From NCBI GenBank assembly GCA_963529855.1, contig CAURZK010000006.1:152760-216759 (forward strand): a stretch of 64,000 nucleotides of DNA, in the 5' to 3' direction. The position numbers and the translations under genes were made by a program. The notes beneath the pieces were generated by a model. The model ran no database searches and was not told the origin of the DNA. It saw only the letters and a program-made list of their open reading frames with translations. This document shows, piece by piece, positions 62,353 through 64,000 of this stretch; the first letter of the stretch is position 1, and each line of letters begins with the position of its first letter. This stretch comes from 34-65-8 sp963529855 (lineage in GTDB: Bacteria; Pseudomonadota; Alphaproteobacteria; Sphingomonadales; Sphingomonadaceae).

Positions 62353-63507
62353 ATGCCCAAAGTTAAACTAGACCACGCTTTCTGCCTGACCGCCTCTTGC
62401 GCGCCGGGTAGAAAACGCACCGACTACTACGACCTATCGACGACCGGCTTCACGCTGGCCTGCCACCAGTCTGGCACCAAGAGCTACGAGTTCAGGTATC
62501 AGGACGCATACGGCAAACTCAAGCAGCGGCGCATAGCTCCTTACGGCGACATTACCTTCACCGAAGCGCAGAAGATCGCCAAGAAGTGGCGAGCCGAGGT
62601 CATCATGGGCGGCGATCCGGCCGCTCAGAAGGCTGAGAAGAAGGCGGTGCCGACCTACGCCGATCTCGCGGCCATGCACCTTGAGTATGCCCAGCTGCAC
62701 CTTCGGCGGCCGGAGAACGTCGAACGGGTGATCCGCGTGCACCTGTTACCTCGTTTTGCCCGCGAGCGAGCCGACGCGATCTCCACGCAGGATATCGCCA
62801 AGTGGCTGGCGGAGAAACGCAAGGCGGGCTTGGCACCGGCGACCGTGGAGAAGCTGAAGGTAACGCTGGGCCGCTCGTTCCAGCTGGCCGTCAAGCGTGG
62901 CTTGGTTGCGGCGAATCCGGTGCAGGGTATCCCACGAGAACGCTTCAACAACGTGCGCGATCGGTACCTGACCCCCGCCGAGGCTGCCCGGCTTATATCG
63001 GCGGCGGAGCAGTCAAAGAACCCGCAGCTCGCGAACCTCATCACGCTGTTTTTGCTAACCGGATTGAGAAAGCGCGAACTGTTGGACGCGCGCTGGGAGC
63101 ACGTCAATCACGGGCGTCAGTCGCTGTTCCTGCCGATGACCAAGAACGGCAGCGGCCGGCACGTGCCGCTGTCCAAAGCTGCTCTCGATGTCATCGAGAG
63201 ACTGCCGCGTTTCGACAACTGCCCTTGGCTGGTTCCGAACCCGGCCACGAAAAAGCCGTACACAGACTTGAAGCATCCCTTCGACACCGCACGCAGACTT
63301 GCGGGGCTGCCCGACATAACACCACATTCGCTGAGACATTCTGCGGCCAGCTTCATGGTCAATGCCGGCGTCGATCTATTCGCGGTCGGCAAGATCCTTG
63401 GGCACAAAAACGTCGCCTCCAGCCAACGCTATAGCCACCTCGCCAACTCTACGTTGATGGCGGCGGTTGAGGCCGGCGCGGCCACGATGAACAGCAGTAC
63501 TTTCTGA
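62353..63507 (+). CDS. tyrosine recombinase (phage/island integrase)
   Basis: 384-aa site-specific recombinase. N-terminal arm-binding domain (DYYDLSTTGFTLACHQSG), core-binding (VERVIRVHLLPRFARERADA), and catalytic residues: Arg in LTGLRKRELLDARWEH, His and Arg in TPHSLRHSAAS, His in ILGHKNVASS, nucleophile Tyr in QRYSHLANS. It resembles the P4/DUF4102 group. ATG at 62353. Which att site it uses is not known; the tRNA-Thr repeats are far upstream. Confidence 0.93.
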   Translation: MPKVKLDHAFCLTASCAPGRKRTDYYDLSTTGFTLACHQSGTKSYEFRYQDAYGKLKQRRIAPYGDITFTEAQKIAKKWRAEVIMGGDPAAQKAEKKAVPTYADLAAMHLEYAQLHLRRPENVERVIRVHLLPRFARERADAISTQDIAKWLAEKRKAGLAPATVEKLKVTLGRSFQLAVKRGLVAANPVQGIPRERFNNVRDRYLTPAEAARLISAAEQSKNPQLANLITLFLLTGLRKRELLDARWEHVNHGRQSLFLPMTKNGSGRHVPLSKAALDVIERLPRFDNCPWLVPNPATKKPYTDLKHPFDTARRLAGLPDITPHSLRHSAASFMVNAGVDLFAVGKILGHKNVASSQRYSHLANSTLMAAVEAGAATMNSSTF

Positions 63508-63514
63508 TCTCACC

Positions 63515-63556
63515 CCACGGGCCAGTTTCAAGCTGGTTCGTGGGGGTCTTTTCGGT
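63515..63556 (+). terminator. terminator after integrase
   Basis: Nested stem ACCCCACG...CGTGGGGGT with inner CCAG/CTGG, followed by T-rich CTTTTC and a later run of eight T. Confidence 0.65.
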
Positions 63557-63583
63557 TTCGTATTTTTTTTGGAGTCACCACAC

Positions 63584-63943
63584 GTGCGCAATATCGAACG
63601 ATCGATCCCCTGGGTCACAATTCCGAACTGGCATACCGCCCGCCTAGTCGGACTTTCCAAGGCAACTGGCCTGATTCGCGCCCGCATGCGCGGGGAAACG
63701 ATGTTCCTCGGCCACGCGGCCAAAGGCGGCATCGGGCCGCGCCTCGCGGCCTACCGAAACCCCAAGGGCACCGGCCAGCGACACCATGCCGGCCAGATGA
63801 TCTACAAGCATCGCGCTGAAATCCAGATGCAGATCGCGGCGATCGACCGACCCGCGGAAGCGATATTGCAGATGTTGGCGGCGATGCTCGACGATCGAGT
63901 TCCGCCATGGAACGTACCGTACGGTCACCATCGATCTGTGTGA
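63584..63943 (+). CDS. hypothetical small protein
   Basis: About 119 aa from GTG 63584 with GGAG upstream. No firm family; WHTARLVGLSKATGLIRARM, a GETMFLGHA segment and spaced Arg/Tyr residues are faintly like GIY-YIG nucleases, but the defining Tyr pair is missing. Last gene in the window, behind the integrase terminator. Confidence 0.45.
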   Translation: MRNIERSIPWVTIPNWHTARLVGLSKATGLIRARMRGETMFLGHAAKGGIGPRLAAYRNPKGTGQRHHAGQMIYKHRAEIQMQIAAIDRPAEAILQMLAAMLDDRVPPWNVPYGHHRSV

Positions 63944-64000
63944 TTGGTAAGCGCCGACGGAAGGCGGCCTTGTTGCCGGCACCGGAATAGGAAAGCTCGC
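63944..64000. other. window end, nothing seen
   Basis: 57 bases after the last stop without a recognised feature. Confidence 0.6.

Overview
The window is chromosomal DNA from an alphaproteobacterium of the order Sphingomonadales, most like Erythrobacteraceae. Family-level evidence includes a complete EcfG/NepR/PhyR general stress locus, a class I PHA synthase with phasin, DUF1272, DUF3597 and DUF937 proteins, and the MoxR-DUF58-SpoIIM-RDD cluster. G+C looks high with dense, often overlapping genes up to about 46 kb. After that there are longer gaps, AT-rich stretches, an IS remnant and mobile-element genes. Genus and species are inferred only, since there is no rRNA or marker search.

From 1 to 46 kb (core): aconitase (cut by the window edge), an EamA transporter, two convergent L,D-transpeptidases of different families, an ispG-mntP-HDAC-like operon, a CorA/ZntB-type transporter, an SDR and a GNAT enzyme, and an isoaspartyl peptidase. 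A chain of eight tightly packed minus-strand genes (19.4 to 11.9 kb) runs DUF4129-DUF4350-MoxR-DUF58-SpoIIM-RDD-GNAT-class A beta-lactamase. Next come pheA, a membrane-anchored cytochrome c, ppx-rlmE, tRNA-Gln, a LOG-family protein, glmM-DUF1272-thiD, a dicarboxylate symporter, sodB and an AI-2E family exporter. The general stress response locus follows at 29.9 to 34.4 kb: ecfG and nepR, divergent HWE kinase, convergent phyR, and an extra single-domain receiver. Then a GNAT-fold protein, a fatty acid desaturase, a lipoprotein, lptF/lptG, clpS, phasin, phaC, an alaC-type aminotransferase, an enoyl-CoA hydratase and a thioesterase.

By eye I find GGAAC-N16-CGTT (sigma-EcfG type) promoters in front of nepR-ecfG, phyR and the 106-aa lipoprotein gene. 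Weaker versions precede the receiver gene and a candidate small RNA. The nepR element is an inverted repeat and can also be read toward the kinase.

From 46 to 64 kb (accessory): tRNA-Cys and tRNA-Thr are followed by a 19-bp repeat that includes the tRNA-Thr 3' end. It recurs at 55.7 kb with about 150 bp of diverged flanking homology, so 46.2-55.7 kb looks like an island in a tRNA-Thr site with a second element in tandem. The first segment carries small envelope/hypothetical genes, including a TTG-start DUF1508 gene, an outer-membrane barrel, and a three-gene operon of a DEDDh exonuclease-like protein, a PD-(D/E)XK nuclease and an unknown protein behind a perfect palindrome. The second carries a PUA/EVE-like HNH endonuclease facing a small protein plus a DUF5655/PD-(D/E)XK nuclease, an XRE regulator pair, DUF4230 and small hypotheticals, a VapE-type helicase and a tyrosine integrase, resembling a phage satellite with a defence cargo. 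The two nuclease clusters are the best candidates for undescribed systems.
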